Shown in pieces: positions 41,201 to 54,893 of a stretch of 64,000 nt of DNA. Below the pieces are notes generated by a model that was not told the origin of the DNA, did no database searches, and was given only the letters and a program-made list of their open reading frames with translations. Position 1 is the first letter of the stretch. Every line of letters begins with the position of its first letter. The translations under genes and the position numbers were made by a program. The stretch covers positions 14,818,001 to 14,882,000 of the forward strand of contig CM034548.1 of the NCBI GenBank assembly GCA_020055645.1. Direction: 5' to 3'. Source of the stretch: Tomocerus qinae. Lineage: Eukaryota > Arthropoda > Collembola > Entomobryomorpha > Tomoceridae.

Positions 41201-44200
41201 CTTACTATTTTTAAATCTCTTAATATTACTGTTAAGAGTGTTTAGGGTCAATTGAAACCGCTGTGCAGCGACATAAGACAATCGGTATGTGACGTGAGGA
41301 CTTTTTATCCACATAGTGCAGTAGTGAAAAATATATTGACTAGATTAACAATTGACCGCAGATAATAATTATATTTGTTAATATGCCCTTTGTTCAAAAA
41401 AAACAATTAAAAATTTACTCCTACTTACAGGGAGCTTTGAGCTCACAAAATCCAATAAAAGCAAGAAAAAGAATAAGGCTGGTGATAGGTCATGTTAGAT
41501 TAAAAAACGAGTGTTAATCTTTAAGCTAGTAATTGACGGGTCCCAGAAACTAATGACCTAAAGTATCTCAGGTGTATACGACCATGGTACTAAAAATGTA
41601 TAGTACAAGGGAGAAGATAGTCAAAACAGGCAATAAACGTCATATCATAATTACACGGCCGCTTTAGTGGCTTTACTAATACAAATACATAATGATTTTG
41701 TTATCGATAAAGATACAGATAGCACTGTCCGTTTATTGACAAACAGTTGAATGGACACTATTGAAGAAATCATAACATTATTGTATTCACGGCGTGGGTT
41801 GATGTGTGTAAGTGTAAATAGAAGTTCATTGCTATACAATGCTAGAGTAGTAAATAAATAAATAATGCAAAAGGTGTGGGTGTGTATGTATGTGTCGGTA
41901 CTGCTGTTTACGTAGTTCAAGTAGCTACATTTACTCATCAGTCATCATCTATTAGTACTTGTCTGTCATATTAGTTATGTTATAACTGTTAACAAGTTAA
42001 CAAATGCAGAATAGCAACTTTACACACGTGTGTACATAAAAGTTGCATCAAATTAACGTAATTATAAGTGATATCTACAAACAGATTACTAACTCGAGCA
42101 TAATCTAATTGGAGAGCTAAAGGGCAAGTGCAAATTGATAGTCAATCTTCCAAGAAAATGTTTCCTAATAAAGTATTTAGCATGATTGAACTTCAACTTC
42201 TTTGCAAAATTATATCATCGCCCCAACCAACCGTAGGTGAAGGATGAGTTAATAATCCAAAAATAAATTATCAACCCGTTTAGGCGAAGATACATGTTCA
42301 GCAGTCTGTGAACTTACCACGCAAAGCTGAATGCACACACATGTGCAGATTTCATTATTTACAGAGTGATGAGCTCTTTCTGTCTCAAGCTTCAGCTAAT
42401 GCATGTTAAGATGGTTAGACAAAAATGCATATACGTTTTATTTTTAGCTGCTGCTCATAGAAAGAACCAAGCGTATTTAACGTCGCGTGCATCAATTAGG
42501 TTTTCTGTTGTGTTCCTTATTCATATCATAATTACAACAATAAAAACCTGAATTGAACAATTCCTTTGCTTAGCATGACAATTGGACAGTTTTGGAATGT
42601 TGATAATGTCACATTAAATTTCATTGTCTTGGCATTGGAAACTTAAATTGGTATAGCAGGAGAACTCTTTGTTGCTCTATATGTTTGTATTATTTCACAA
42701 TTCCATTTTTCGGTCTTGGTCTCATGTTTTGGGAATCGTAGTACTGCTTTCGTGTCGTACCTACTGATTTTACAGTAGGCTATAGTTCATTATCAATTGG
42801 TTAATTATTTGTAGCTACAATATATAACATACTACATATAAGGTAGTCGTTCAAGTTATATCTGTACTTTCCAATTCATAGATAATGAATTCACAGTCAG
42901 ACAATGTGACAAATATATTTCATGATATTAGACCAAGACGGGTATTAACCTGGCGCCAGAAATGTTTTAGTTAACCTGATATTTATTTATTTAAGACTGA
43001 GAAAATGCAAACAAGGATAAAGAGAGCTCAGTATAAAATCTTCAGTAGGATTCCTGTAAAATTGTAGTTTTTTGCAAGATTGAGGAAGAAGGTAGGTTTA
43101 TCCAGGAAAAAGATCTGATGGAATGCTTAGGATAGAATGTGTTTGTAATAATTGCGTAGTTTGTATATTATGTTTTCATTCTTAAAGAGTGGGGTATGAC
43201 TAGTTAATTGTGGTGGAAGAGACAAAGTTGTTAGAGTGCTGAGTAGTACAACTATATGGTAGGTAAGGTAGCAAAACAGTTAGTTGGGGTGCTTGTATGT
43301 ATGTGTACAGCTGGTTGAGACTTGAAAGCAAATGTTGAAATGGTCTGAAAAGAGAAAGGAAGGGTTTAGACGAGGAGAACCGCCTTGTCCCTTGACAAAT
43401 AGGACCAATAGTTAAAACGGAGTTGCACTCTGTTAGTGTTTGTAGGATTTCGAACTCAGCTGAGGTGTGTGATGTAATTAATTATCTATTAGCCAGAGGC
43501 TATAATCAAACCTTTACATGGTATCAGGGAGATGCACGTTTTTGTCTCGTAGCTCTATCGTTAGAAATACAACACGAGGTGTGAGGTTGTTGATTGTCCA
43601 TGCCATTTTCAGTTGCGTTTCACAGAATTTCACTATTGTTACCTCAGAATAGCGAGTCATCTCTGATTGTGAACATAAAAAAGTTCAATTCATACAGACT
43701 GTCCATCTTCAGAATCTATCGGGACAAAATTACAGGATTAAAACTCACATATGCACATTATGCTGGTATCTACATGCCTCATCATCATATTAATGTAGAG
43801 TACATAAGCGTGTATAGCTGTATTTGTATTCCGCCTGCCTGGTGTAGCCAGTAGCCAACAACACTTTGCTAAGTAGTGGTACTTTTACATACTACAACTA
43901 GTTATTCTGTACATCACACACTTTCAACCGGTTGACCGTACCCGTATCATCTACATAAAAAGTTGTTGATTTTCTGTGTTAATCCACTACGAGTGATATA
44001 CTTAGCTCAGTGGGCGAATGAATATGCTATTCTCCAACTCGCTCGCTAGTCGTATATTTCTCTAACGGTGTTATATCGGTAGGATTTTCAGCGTAGCTCA
44101 AAAAATGTCAACTATAGTAAACCACGATTATATCTTGAGTTATAATAATATAGACATATACCTATAAATGTATCTACATTATAGACAAAAATGTTAAAGT

Positions 44201-47200
44201 ACCTATTGCAAAAGAAAATTTAATATTTTTAATGGTATTTAGGTAGCGGGTAACTTAGCAGCAAAAGGATGATAAGCTTAAGTATACCATGAAAGTTAAA
44301 TCATCATTAATATGGGCAGTTTTATATAAAATATCTCAATATATTGTGGGAAATAGATTTGTATAAAAATGTGGAGAATGTGTGTAATAATGATGCTTGT
44401 TGCCCATGCATTCGAATTCCTTTAGATAGATTTTAAGGTTGGGTTTAAGAAGGTAACTTTTGGCAACTAGTCCAGGTAGTAATAATAATAATTAATCTTG
44501 TTTGATCAAGACTGTATTAGTTTCTACCTGCCTTCATGCCTGGAGTAACAATAAACTAGTGCAAACATGTTCTCATATTTCTGAAATGTAATTGGGCATT
44601 GCATAGTTTTGAAATGTTCACACCTTCTCAAGTGAAAAAATGTTAATGCAATATGTAACCCTAGTTAGTGCAGGTTGATTTGTAGTAGGAAAGTCAGGCA
44701 AGAAAGACTGCATAAAATTATATCCACAACCTTTCTGCCCAACTTCTTTTCAACAGTTGACCATTCTTCAGAAAAATAGCATGAGTTTGCTTTATTTTGT
44801 TGGGATTAGTTAAGACCTACAACTATTGTAGTCATTCAAAGTATTTTCTACCGGTTTGTTTTTGCTGCGTTATTTTAGTTTCGCATCGCACAAAAGCGCT
44901 GTTTACCCATTAAAAAAACAATGTGGACATTACACACGAAAGGAGTAAGACGCAGTAGGGTTGTTTTATGGAATTGCGTTTTTCTGCACTAATTGTACTG
45001 TTCCCTATATAATTGAGTGTATGGTCAATTAATGGATTAAATACGGGGATATAGGGCAGTTTTAACTGCTGGAAATAGAACATCACATTGTAACTGATAA
45101 GATGAGGAATAGGTGGGTACTTAAAAGAACGTAAAAGGGCGCGGACGAGGCCGCCCGCTTGATTACACTTATTGATAATAGTATGAGAATTACACTTTAA
45201 TAAGGCAACATGGAGACGGTCCCTAACTGCTTTTCTCAGAATTTCGTCTGAGAATCCATTCATCTAATTTGTTTCATCTTTGATTGAATATTCAAGCTAT
45301 TACAGAACCCGTGTGTGTATCATTTTGTTCTGTGAGGATTTGTGTAGATACAAAATACTTCCTTTATAGAATTGTTTTTCCTGTGCAGAACAAACATGTC
45401 CTCCTAATGCTACTACCAAAATCTCCTCATGGGACATCGTATCATTTCAGTCTCACAGTAGCGCTCTACTTACTCTTAATAGTACAACACTCTGATACTC
45501 CTTGATGATCATCTATACTGGATATCTATAACAATAATACTGATGTAGTACCTACTGCATGCACATTCTCCTCTATGTGTACTTAATGTACTTGATGTTT
45601 AATGCATAAGATCATTTTCAGTGTATGTTTAGGTATCTTCTTAACTTGGGTGGTATATACATAGTATGGACGCTCTATTACGCACTTTCTTCTCTTTGTT
45701 GAAATATTTATCAATTTCGACCTCGTTCTAGACTCTAGATAGACTGTTCCTTATTGTCGTATATTCGCGTTTTAAGGTAAACCTATTTTTACATAGGTGA
45801 GTATAGGGCGGTATATATTATCCTTGTCTATACTAGCCTCGTTATTATAGGCTTGCCCTCTGCAAATCTTTAAATACCAATATTAGTTAAATGTATAACA
45901 TGCCAATGGCCAGGGATTCCTGTTCCTTCAACCTGTCTGTTCCCATCCATAACAAATGCCAAAATCCCCCAACAGTTTGCATGCAGTTTGGGTAGCTTTT
46001 CACATTTTCTTCAGTAGTGATATCAATTATATTACGACTATGATTGACAGCTTCGGTTGCTGTATCCATATTATTGGCGTGCAAATGACGTGATATTCAC
46101 TATTCATCAACGAACCTCTCAAATTATTTATTATCACATGTACAGATGACCATGGCTCTGGAGCGTGGGGGAATATTCTCTACTCGTCTGTAGCCACTAA
46201 ATCATTTGCCATAATTACTAGATTGTAATTATACACAATCTTAAGTACTTCTAATTTCCACTTAAATTTAGAGTAAAACTCATTATTCTGGAGAACATTG
46301 AGCACATGAATAATAACAAGTCATGACTTATTAGATGAATGCATACACAATTCATTCTTCTACTAATCTAACTAGTTTTTATATTCTTTTATATTGTCTT
46401 TTGAAAACAGTTTTGAAAGAATTAAGTCATGATACAAAATTAACTAAATAGTGGTTCAATTATCCTGGAGCCTGTTTTGAATTGTCAATATTTCATAATA
46501 TGTTTAGGAAAGATTATTTTACGCTTAAGTGGTATTGATAAAATTGAAGTTGAATTGAGCGATATTTGTAGTATTGATCAACTGTCCGGTATACATTGTG
46601 ACATTTTGTAGATTTGCATGCAATTCTCACGATAGCCTGAACTTGGCTTTTCTTATCCATGGCAAGAGTTAAGGTTGACTTACTTTATTTTTAATTCTAC
46701 CCTGACCTTTGTCTTTAATACGTTAATATTAAATAGATCAGTGCATTTTGTAAGAGGCAAACAATGCAGTGTAAATATAAACGTGTGTTTGATTATCAGC
46801 TCTTATTGACCGTCCTTTCTTGTATCGGCTTTTATCTATAGTGAGTTGTTGAAGTTTTTACGCCCAAGGTTTCTTTATGCTACGCACTCCAGACTCCAGA
46901 CCATTTCAACAAAGCATGATTAATATTCTTTTTCATGGCACTTGATTGCACGCTATCCGTCACAAGCCATTTTAGTAGCGTCGTCCTTACATAATAACTA
47001 GTACGGTACTGCAATTCTGCGATACCTTTATGCCTTCTTATCAGATTTTGAATCTTATTGTACTATACTGATGGCTACTTTGTGCTGTTACTATTCTTCT
47101 ATGCAATACTTTCTCGAGAAATCAACTTAGGTAGACCTTTTGCTTACACAACTAAAATTAAGTCTTATCGCTTACATTGAATGCATTAGTGTTTCTTACA

Positions 47201-50200
47201 CGACTGTTAACTAACCTCCTCATTTAGTCAAATCATTTTAAGACTAAAAAACATTGATGTAGACTCGTGTTTGCACTTACTTCCGATTCTACTACATGCA
47301 AATTGTCAATAATTTTAACTGCGTTGCGTACAAGGTACAAAATAGCTAACATGAGTGCCAACAAACAGTGGCTCGTGGTTATTGCATCCGTTCTGCCAAA
47401 GTTTTCTTGTACACATAGCATTTCTACCCATGAGGCAAGAGAGAAAGGATTTGCCGTTTCAACACTGCACTTTCTTTGCACAAATGTCTTGCTATTGGTG
47501 CACACTGCACTCGTATCATTTGTAGTTGCATATATTCCTATGATATCTGAGGAGACTAGTTCAGTGATGAGAGTATACCATGATTTATGTACCTACTTGC
47601 CATACATTTATGAAGTGTTGAATGTAATGTAAAGGTCAATATATACATGTTTCGCCAAGTTAAACCAAAAGATAGCTCTTATTTAGACCTAACGATAGAT
47701 GTATATAATAATATTGTCCCTATTATATTTAATTGTGCTTTAAATAGTTATCCAGTGTAGAAATAGATTTGAAGTTGCAATCAACTTAACCTTGTTAGCA
47801 ATGATTATAAAAAAACAGATCCGGCTCATCTTCCGCTCATGTTGTTCCGTATTCTGAAGCAGATAAACATGGCCCGCTTGAAATGACAGGTGAATGAAAA
47901 TAGCTAGCAAGTACTTAGGTATTCACTTCAACGAATCATATTATCAGTGTTGAAAGAAATCATTTGGCTGACTTGACTTGTTAATAATTTGTTGGGGAGA
48001 TTATTACAACTGCATAATCATATCCTTTTACTCGTTCACACTTTTCCTTAGGGACTGTGCATCTCATTGTCGAGTCATTAAATTAACTTCATTTATCTCT
48101 ATCTGCATCACATCACGATGCAGTATTTACAGATTTTTTTGCTACAGTTGCATGTTATCCACCACTATGTAAATTGTATTACAAGTCATATGCATTTTTT
48201 CTGCATTTTATTGACAGAACCCGGATCCGATAATCCATTCTTTCCGTTCATTATTCTAGTTAGTGCTGGTCCATATAAAATTCCCAATGACCAAGCGACA
48301 TTGATGCTTCTGACAGTTAGTTGTGCATCGTACTATATAGAAGCAACTTTATTTGGTTCGTGCAAAGAGCTGCATTTTTACAATTCATAAGAAGTATTTT
48401 GATTGGATTTGGTGAAGTCAACAGTAATCAATGTCTAACAGAAGTAATAAAAATTTAGCGTTCCGCAGGATTTTAATGGCTTTCTTCCAATATACTATAC
48501 ATTATAGTTAATATCGTGCATTTGTGCGTTATGTATGTACACTAACAAAGAAATATTTAAGTTATTTTGGTAGAAATTAATTAGTATGTATGGTATGTAC
48601 ATATGGTAATTACACTAAGTAGTGGATGCCGAGGTTACTTGAAGTTGTTTGTTAACAAATCAGGTGCGTGATACTGTCAGCTATCAAATTCAAATGACCA
48701 ATATAATTTTTTATTAGACGCTAATACTATGTGACTACTTTTAGATATTACAATAGGGAGACACTGTTATTTTATGGTATTAAGTAATAGAGCACCCACA
48801 AGGGATGTGCATAATATAAAAGTAATAGTAACGCATGAAAATAAGATGGGTTGGATATAGAATGTAAATAAGTGCATCACTCTGTGTAATACCTACATAA
48901 ATAGAGAGTTGAATAAGTGAGTAAATACGACAAAGTATAGTAATAATAGTGTAGTTTGGCAGATAAGACAAAGTAGAGAGAGAGGCAGATGGGAAGAGGG
49001 AGAAACAGAAACCATGAGGTTTGTATTACATTCAACAAGATGCTTCATCACTATTCCTGGAAAACAAACTTTGTATGGTTAGTCTCCTGTATGCATATCA
49101 GAGAAACAAAGAACGTCTTTTTTGTGGTTCATCTTACTGCCTTCTTCTGCTAATTAATTTATGCGATAAGGGGTTATTTGGGTTTATGTTATCGTCCTTA
49201 TCAACGACTACCGTAGAACCATCAGCACAGCATAATGTATGGACTGGTCGGCGGACTGGACACAGTTGTTCGGTTGGTTGTTATCTTTTCCGTATATGTA
49301 AATGCAAGCATAATATAAAAGCATACATAGGAAAATAACTGTGTGTCCACTTATTTGGTTCAGTTTGTGCTGATGCACTTAGTATCTACCTGTCTGAAGG
49401 AAATTATTCTTGCAGTTGCAATTATTATGGTCTGAGTTGCATTTAAATGCGAGTATAAGTTTTTGAATGGGTATCGGGAGTCTCTGGATAGTACTACGTT
49501 TATTTTTATTTTCATGATGGATTTTACTTTTTACTACACTCATGCAAATTGGCTTCCATCGAATAATATTACGAGTGGGTTTGATTTGCCCCTATAACTT
49601 AACTTGCCAACCACTATCTTTGAAATAAGACATTTCAACTCTAATGGTAAGGGTAGGCCCAAATGCATCTATAATCTGTAAACATTTTCTGCAAAAGCTG
49701 TCAGTCAACTCGTGTACCGTAAACTTACTGATTGTGAATTACCTTCCATTAGTAATTATAGTTTACTATTCTACATTAGCCTGTTTTTAATGCAATCGTT
49801 ATTCATTCCCATTAGGAGGGTGTTTGCCTCCACTTATATATTTATCTATGTTCTTCTTTCATCTGGGTCGAAATATCTCTGCCATATTCACTTAGTTTAT
49901 TCCCATTTACAAATCTACACTCTTTTTTGAGAAAAGGTTCCAACCACCAAAGTCTTTAGTAATTTTTATCGCAGTATGTACGAAAGTGTATTGTCCTTAA
50001 TAGGTTAACCACCTATAGGTATGTGTACCTCTGTGTGATATGAATAATTACATAAACAAATGCTTTCAAGTGGTCAGACCCTCGAGATTTTATGGCAGAT
50101 TGTACATCATTTCCTATAATTGTTTAATAATACAGACAATCTATACATTCCTTCTTCAACTTATCACACTATGTTCAATTATCTTGTATACCTTCTGTCT

Positions 50201-53200
50201 CAGACCATTATTTTAACAATTTTAAGTTGGTACCTGTGTTATCGGGAGCCAAATGATAATTACAAACAAATACTCGTACAAATTATCATTAAATTAAATA
50301 CACCTAGAAACTATATCATAAAATATCTAATAATTAAACTATACGTTGACTATTATATAGTAGAATTTTGTACTATACATAAATCTCATAGTTTTGTTTT
50401 GATTGTAGAAAACAGTTTTTTCTACTTTTTATTATATGTAGATAGGTATTTGTACTCTTGCTCTTGGTAGTGATATTATTATAGTAAAGAGGTAAGCCTC
50501 ATTTTGGTAGGTCCGGTACCAACGGGTGGGTTGTCGTCATTATTTTGAATCTACTAAATGTCATTGTAAAACGAAGGTGAGCAGTAATAAATATTTGAGA
50601 TGTTATTTAAGATGACAATTGAACGAGCAATAAAGAAGAAATGGAGAAGGATTGAATTTTTTTAATCGTAAGGTCAAATAAGTTCATTGAATAGTGATTC
50701 TGGGTTCTACTTGACCTGAATTACTCAAAAAATTGGAGTGAAATGGTAACTATAGGTATTTGACTGTAATCAATTCAAGAATTGGTTCCATTAATGCATT
50801 TTTTACCTTTTATGGGCATAATATTTTAGCAGCGGAGCTGAGCGGCAGGTTTTTTGCAGTGTACCCTTTGAATAGGGAGTACGCCAAGGGTAGGTTGAGA
50901 GATTGTCCCTTAAACGGGCACAAAAAGTGTCTCATAGGAGGGCCGCGAGGAGAATTGGGCAATTCTCTCACAGGAAGCATATTCCTGGTGTTTGCACGTG
51001 TTTGATGTCGCTTCCTTTTGAGACAGAATACTTACTGATTCGTCTTTCCTCGGATTAATCGTATCATCCTGTGGACTCATTAGGTTTACACGGTTAGGAG
51101 ATAGAGATAGCGGCTGCTGTGTCATTTCGATACGTGTAACATTTTAGATACAATCAAATTAACTATCGATAGGAAGTACCTGGGTATCTGTTTACTTTAC
51201 GTAATTTGTGCTGGAGGGCAGGTAGTCAGTAGCTTAGGGACACTCTAGGAAAGATGTAATTTGTATAGCTATCACATTTGTAAGGAGGGCTGTAAAGTTA
51301 CATAAGCTTCTGTCGTGGACCATTATCAATGCTTTGAGGGTTATGAGATACTCATCTGTAGACACGTGTCAAAAGGGGTCATCCTAAATATGACAAAAAA
51401 TGCTTCATCAACTCTTGTGAGACATTTTAACTTTGTATAAACGGAAAATTGGTCGACCTTCATCTTTTTCAATGTGTGCTCGAATGAAACTGACTGAACC
51501 AAACACGGTGAGAAAAACCAACGGGTTTTCTGGGTTGACTTTTTATGGGGCAAAAACACAATCATCAATTACTCACTTTCTAAGTTATCTGTTCAAAATC
51601 CTGTCAAAGATCTGCCTGCTTGCTACATTGCTATACTAATAAATGTTAAGAAGGTACCTCCGCCTTTATATTCTTACTGACTACCTACCTATGTACTTTT
51701 ATAGTTAGTATTTAGGTATTGAAAAGGATACAACGGAAAGATTTTTAATTGTGTAGTTAGCCTCTACACAAACAAAGTTCTAGATCCTGTCTAAATGAAT
51801 ACAATATTGTACATACCTAACTAACCGTTTGTTTTCATAACGTCTTCACATTGTTATGTTGTATCGTCATATTTTTGTATGAAAGATTTTATAAAAATAC
51901 CTTCAAGTTTATTGCCCATGAATGCCTAACCTGCCAATTCCTTATAATTATTTGATCTGTCTGTCAAAGTAATAGTGAAATTGTAATTGTAAGGTCTTCA
52001 AGGTGCAAACATAAATAGTTGAATACTCTAGGTACTTAATGTTGTTCAATTGAAACCCCGTCCGTATAATTATTTATCAATAAAGTGAAAATATACACCA
52101 TAATTCTAAATTAGTAGATTTATTGATTTTTTGTAAATAACTCCAAAAGGTAACTGTCAGTGAATGCATTGTACCGTATTAACATAAGTATGTACAGACC
52201 TTATCTTAGGTATGATAATTATACGCTGCATGGTACTAAATGAGATTATAGGTTTTCACTTCAAAAATAATACGGAACTGAAGTTGTAAGATATTCAAAC
52301 AACTATTAACAGTACTAATACCAAAAAATTATGCTCCCTGCTGGGATTTAGAAACTTGAAACTTTTTACAATGTAAATATAATTATCTTGCTATTCTTGA
52401 CTATGTAATTTGGTGTCTGAAAAATAGGAAATAGTTCCATATTCTGATTTTATTAGCAATGCATGTGTATGAGAGTTCGTAATGAGATTTTTGTGTACGA
52501 GTATTGTTAAGCTGGATGTACGTATTTGTGTGTGTACACCCATAGTAGATGTAAGAGTGACAAGATGATGGCAGTGAGTGTGACGAATAAAGTTGGAAAT
52601 GTTGAAGAAAAGGAGGAAAAGATGAGTGGTTGAGCAAAGGTGGGTTTATGAATTGTCCATGCATTGAGAAACGATATTTGTCCAAGGTAGAGCCGGATGA
52701 TTTAAGGCTCCACTTGACCCCTTGCTGTGTTTTGAACAAAGCCATTGAAAGTCAAACCTCTTTAATTTTCTCTCGAACCGGCTAAAATCTTTTTCTCAAA
52801 AACGTCTCTTTCGCAGCGGCATGAAGCTGTCTCTTTCTGTTATATCCACAGAGAGCTATCCCGCCTTTGGGCTCATCGGGAACCGGGACCCCTCGTACAA
52901 TTTGACAGTTTTAATGAGCTCTTTAGTCAACATTCTTAGTTAATTTTTGCGGAAAAGACTAAAGAATTTCATCCTTTCCCTTATTGTTGTCTTTGAATTG
53001 CTAATTTTGAAATGTGGGTTAGTCTGACTTTCTGTAGATATATTTTTATAAAGTTTGAGTGACACTTGACAAGGTGTTTACATGTTGGTTATTTTTTTCC
53101 TAATTTAATAATACATATAGCACAGGTGGAATAAGGATAAAAGATGTAGGGTTACTTACAACCGTCACGCTACATTACTTAGTCTATGAACTGCAAACAT

Positions 53201-54662
53201 TATATTGCTAGTTAATATATAAATATTATAGGTACTACATAAAACATGATTTTTTTGGATTGCAGACGACCCCGATTTATAAACCGGGAAACCTAACACA
53301 ATGGGTTTCTATTAAACGTTGGGTCTTCCGCTCCCTACTTGAACAACAACTTTTGTTGCGTTGCGACAGTCCTGATGTTCAGGCAACATGACATTCATCA
53401 TTGCCCACACCTTCTGCGATTCTTTTGACATCTCTTATTCCGTTCTATTAGGTACTTCATAGGTCCCATTCAGTCCTTATTGTATCGCATATAATGTTTA
53501 CTCTAAACATAAATGCTACACACTACGACTACACACAGACCGCTGACTGATTATTGAATGAATATAGTTCAACTCACGGTCCTACCTTTTGTGTATATGT
53601 ATAGCTTTGTAAATTACAGAGAATGAGTATTTACCGTGCCACTTATACATTTTCTTCTATTATGTTGACTTGTCCATTAAAATGCTCCAAAACATTGATT
53701 TGGTGCTTTTAAGGTTCTTATGGGGAATTCATACCACCTAAGTAAACCGTTTTATACGTAACATTGTACAGAAGGTACCTAACCACTGTATAAGTAATTA
53801 AGGTACGAATCGTGACTTCTTATGTACGTTGTATTTATGCCTACCTTTGCAATTATTTTTGCCGATTCGCTTCGAAAATATTAAATAAATAGTAAAAATC
53901 ATAGTTATTAGCTATTATGTATCAATTATATTCTAAAACATAATTGTTACGTGCTTAGACTGACAGTTGCTAAACCATAATATATGTTTTTTCTTGTTTG
54001 CAGTTCTCGCCGATGCTTATTTTCCGTCTCACAGCATAGCGAAGGCGAATGGTGCGACTTACGTTCGTGCTGACGGTCATTCCATTGCGGCTTTACTTGA
54101 CGCTATTCTTCAGCTCATCGAATTGGACACTTATGTCTATTCCCCTGTAAGTTAATTATTTCATTTGAGTAATACCACACATCCTCAATGTGATACATTT
54201 TCAAATATTTCAAGAGAAACATGTGTTGGCTAATGTTCTTGCTCTTATTCCAACCTCACCTCTGATTTCTTTTTATTTATTCTATAGGTGACTTTAATGG
54301 ACGTCGAAGATGTTGATCGATCTAAGGGAGTGAAAACACCTTTGCCGTTGTGGAACGATTATGAAAAGATTTTAACTAAACGTTCTAACCGTAGTGTCCC
54401 AATGTCATACTTGAAGCGCCAAGCTTTTTACGACAGAGCTTCTAAGGCAGCTCTTGTGATTGCTACCAGGTACCAATTTCAGAAAAACTCCTTACTACCT
54501 ATCTAAGCAATAATTGTAATTTAAAAATGATCCTACTATGCCACAACTTGATTTTAATAAAATATATTATTTTTCAATAGTGAAACTGGGAAGTACGGCA
54601 ACATCATGCTGACTACTGGATTAGTTGTTCCACCGGATAGTGACAACAATACTCCAGAATGA
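32174..54662 (+). CDS. FUOM: Fucose mutarotase (RbsD/FucU family)
   Basis: Interconverts the alpha and beta anomers of L-fucose, helping free fucose re-enter the salvage route to GDP-fucose in the cytosol. Exons are 32174-32255, 54004-54146, 54288-54469 and 54581-54662. They join in phases 1, 0 and 2 to a 162-aa protein, close to the roughly 150-aa family length. Diagnostic features are LKGIPTIISPDLLKALAMVG at the N-terminus, GHGDDIVLAD (22-31) with the family's catalytic His (H23) and nearby Asp (D31), YVRADG and LDTYVYSP in the middle, and ETGKYGN (137-143), which matches the conserved sugar-binding Tyr-Gly-Asn loop. There is no signal peptide. Intron 1 is about 21.7 kb while introns 2 and 3 are 141 and 111 bp. 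Enzyme identity rests on recalled family motifs. Confidence 0.94.
36609..36910. mobile_element. Imperfect foldback or MITE-like element
   Basis: TTTACCACTCAT...ACCACCC (36609-36634) is matched in inverted orientation by GGGTGG...ATGGGTGGTAAA (36884-36910). Inner pairs such as TACATG (36691-36696) with CATGTA (36853-36858) keep roughly the same centre. At the centre sit two perfect palindromes: 14-bp arms at 36757-36785 and 8-bp arms at 36786-36802. The motif ATGTTCGAGTG recurs in the right half (about 36861, 36912, 36948). A non-autonomous foldback transposon is the simplest reading. I found no target-site duplication by eye and no coding capacity. Confidence 0.4.
36757..36802. repeat. Two adjacent perfect palindromes
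   Basis: ATTATTCGTAATGA, one G, then its exact complement (36757-36785) is followed directly by AGTCATTA-C-TAATGACT (36786-36802). Both are seen directly. They could extrude as cruciforms, or form a paired binding site, within the foldback element. Confidence 0.75.
54004..54146 (+). CDS. FUOM: FUOM exon 2
   Basis: It encodes residues 28-75, beginning VLADAYFPSHSIAKANGA, with the conserved YVRADG and ending LDTYVYSP. The acceptor is TTGTTTGCAG and the donor is CCCCT|GTAAGT. Confidence 0.93.
54288..54469 (+). CDS. FUOM: FUOM exon 3
   Basis: It encodes residues 76-135 and two bases of codon 136. It begins VTLMDVEDVDRSKGVKTPLP and contains the FYDRASKAALVIAT helix typical of the family. The acceptor is TTATTCTATAG and the donor is ACCAG|GTACCA. 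Confidence 0.93.
54581..54662 (+). CDS. FUOM: FUOM exon 4
   Basis: It encodes the ETGKYGN sugar-binding loop and a short polar tail ending DNNTPE, then TGA. The acceptor is TTTTTCAATAG. Confidence 0.93.
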
Positions 54663-54887
54663 GATTTGCAAAGCCAAAAATAGAATTTTCGGATCAAATT
54701 GGAGCTACTTTTTATCATGGTACTCAAAAATGGGTATTGGTGTAAATGGTTTCGATTTGATTACGAATGTGAATGTGGTAGTAAAAACTAGTTACTAATG
54801 ATTTATGGTAGCTTAATTTCCTGCAAAATATTTTTGCACTTTTCAAATTCCCTGTCAATGTGTTCTCTTCTTTACAAACTCTGTGCC

Positions 54888-54893
54888 AATAAA
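54888..54893 (+). terminator. Poly(A) signal AATAAA of FUOM
   Basis: First canonical hexamer after the FUOM stop, about 225 bases downstream. It is followed by a T-rich stretch. Confidence 0.65.

Larger units (their letters stand above)
32256..54003 (+). other. FUOM intron 1, about 21.7 kb
   Basis: A very large first intron for a 162-aa enzyme gene. No nested coding gene is convincing. It contains an imperfect foldback element (about 36.6-36.9 kb), two minus-strand exon-like frames (51125-51032 and 47554-47275) and several short open frames without motifs. The rest is AT-rich DNA with scattered TACCTA and TAGTA words. It ends TTTCTTGTTTGCAG. Confidence 0.8.

Noticed and set aside
47267-47632. 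121-codon plus-strand frame in FUOM intron 1
   Set aside because: No recognisable domain, no good ATG at its start, and the opposite strand is equally open.
48118-48390. 90-codon plus-strand frame in FUOM intron 1
   Set aside because: No motif or splice context. Length is within chance expectation for this many bases.
52401-52745. 114-codon minus-strand frame in FUOM intron 1
   Set aside because: Begins with a plausible ATG but degenerates into low-complexity Ser/His/Tyr sequence. No partner exon was found.
53270-53345. GC-rich patch with CCCGATTTATAAACCGGG-like pairing
   Set aside because: The pairing is weak and interrupted, and no tRNA or snRNA consensus fits. It could be a poorly formed remnant of anything.
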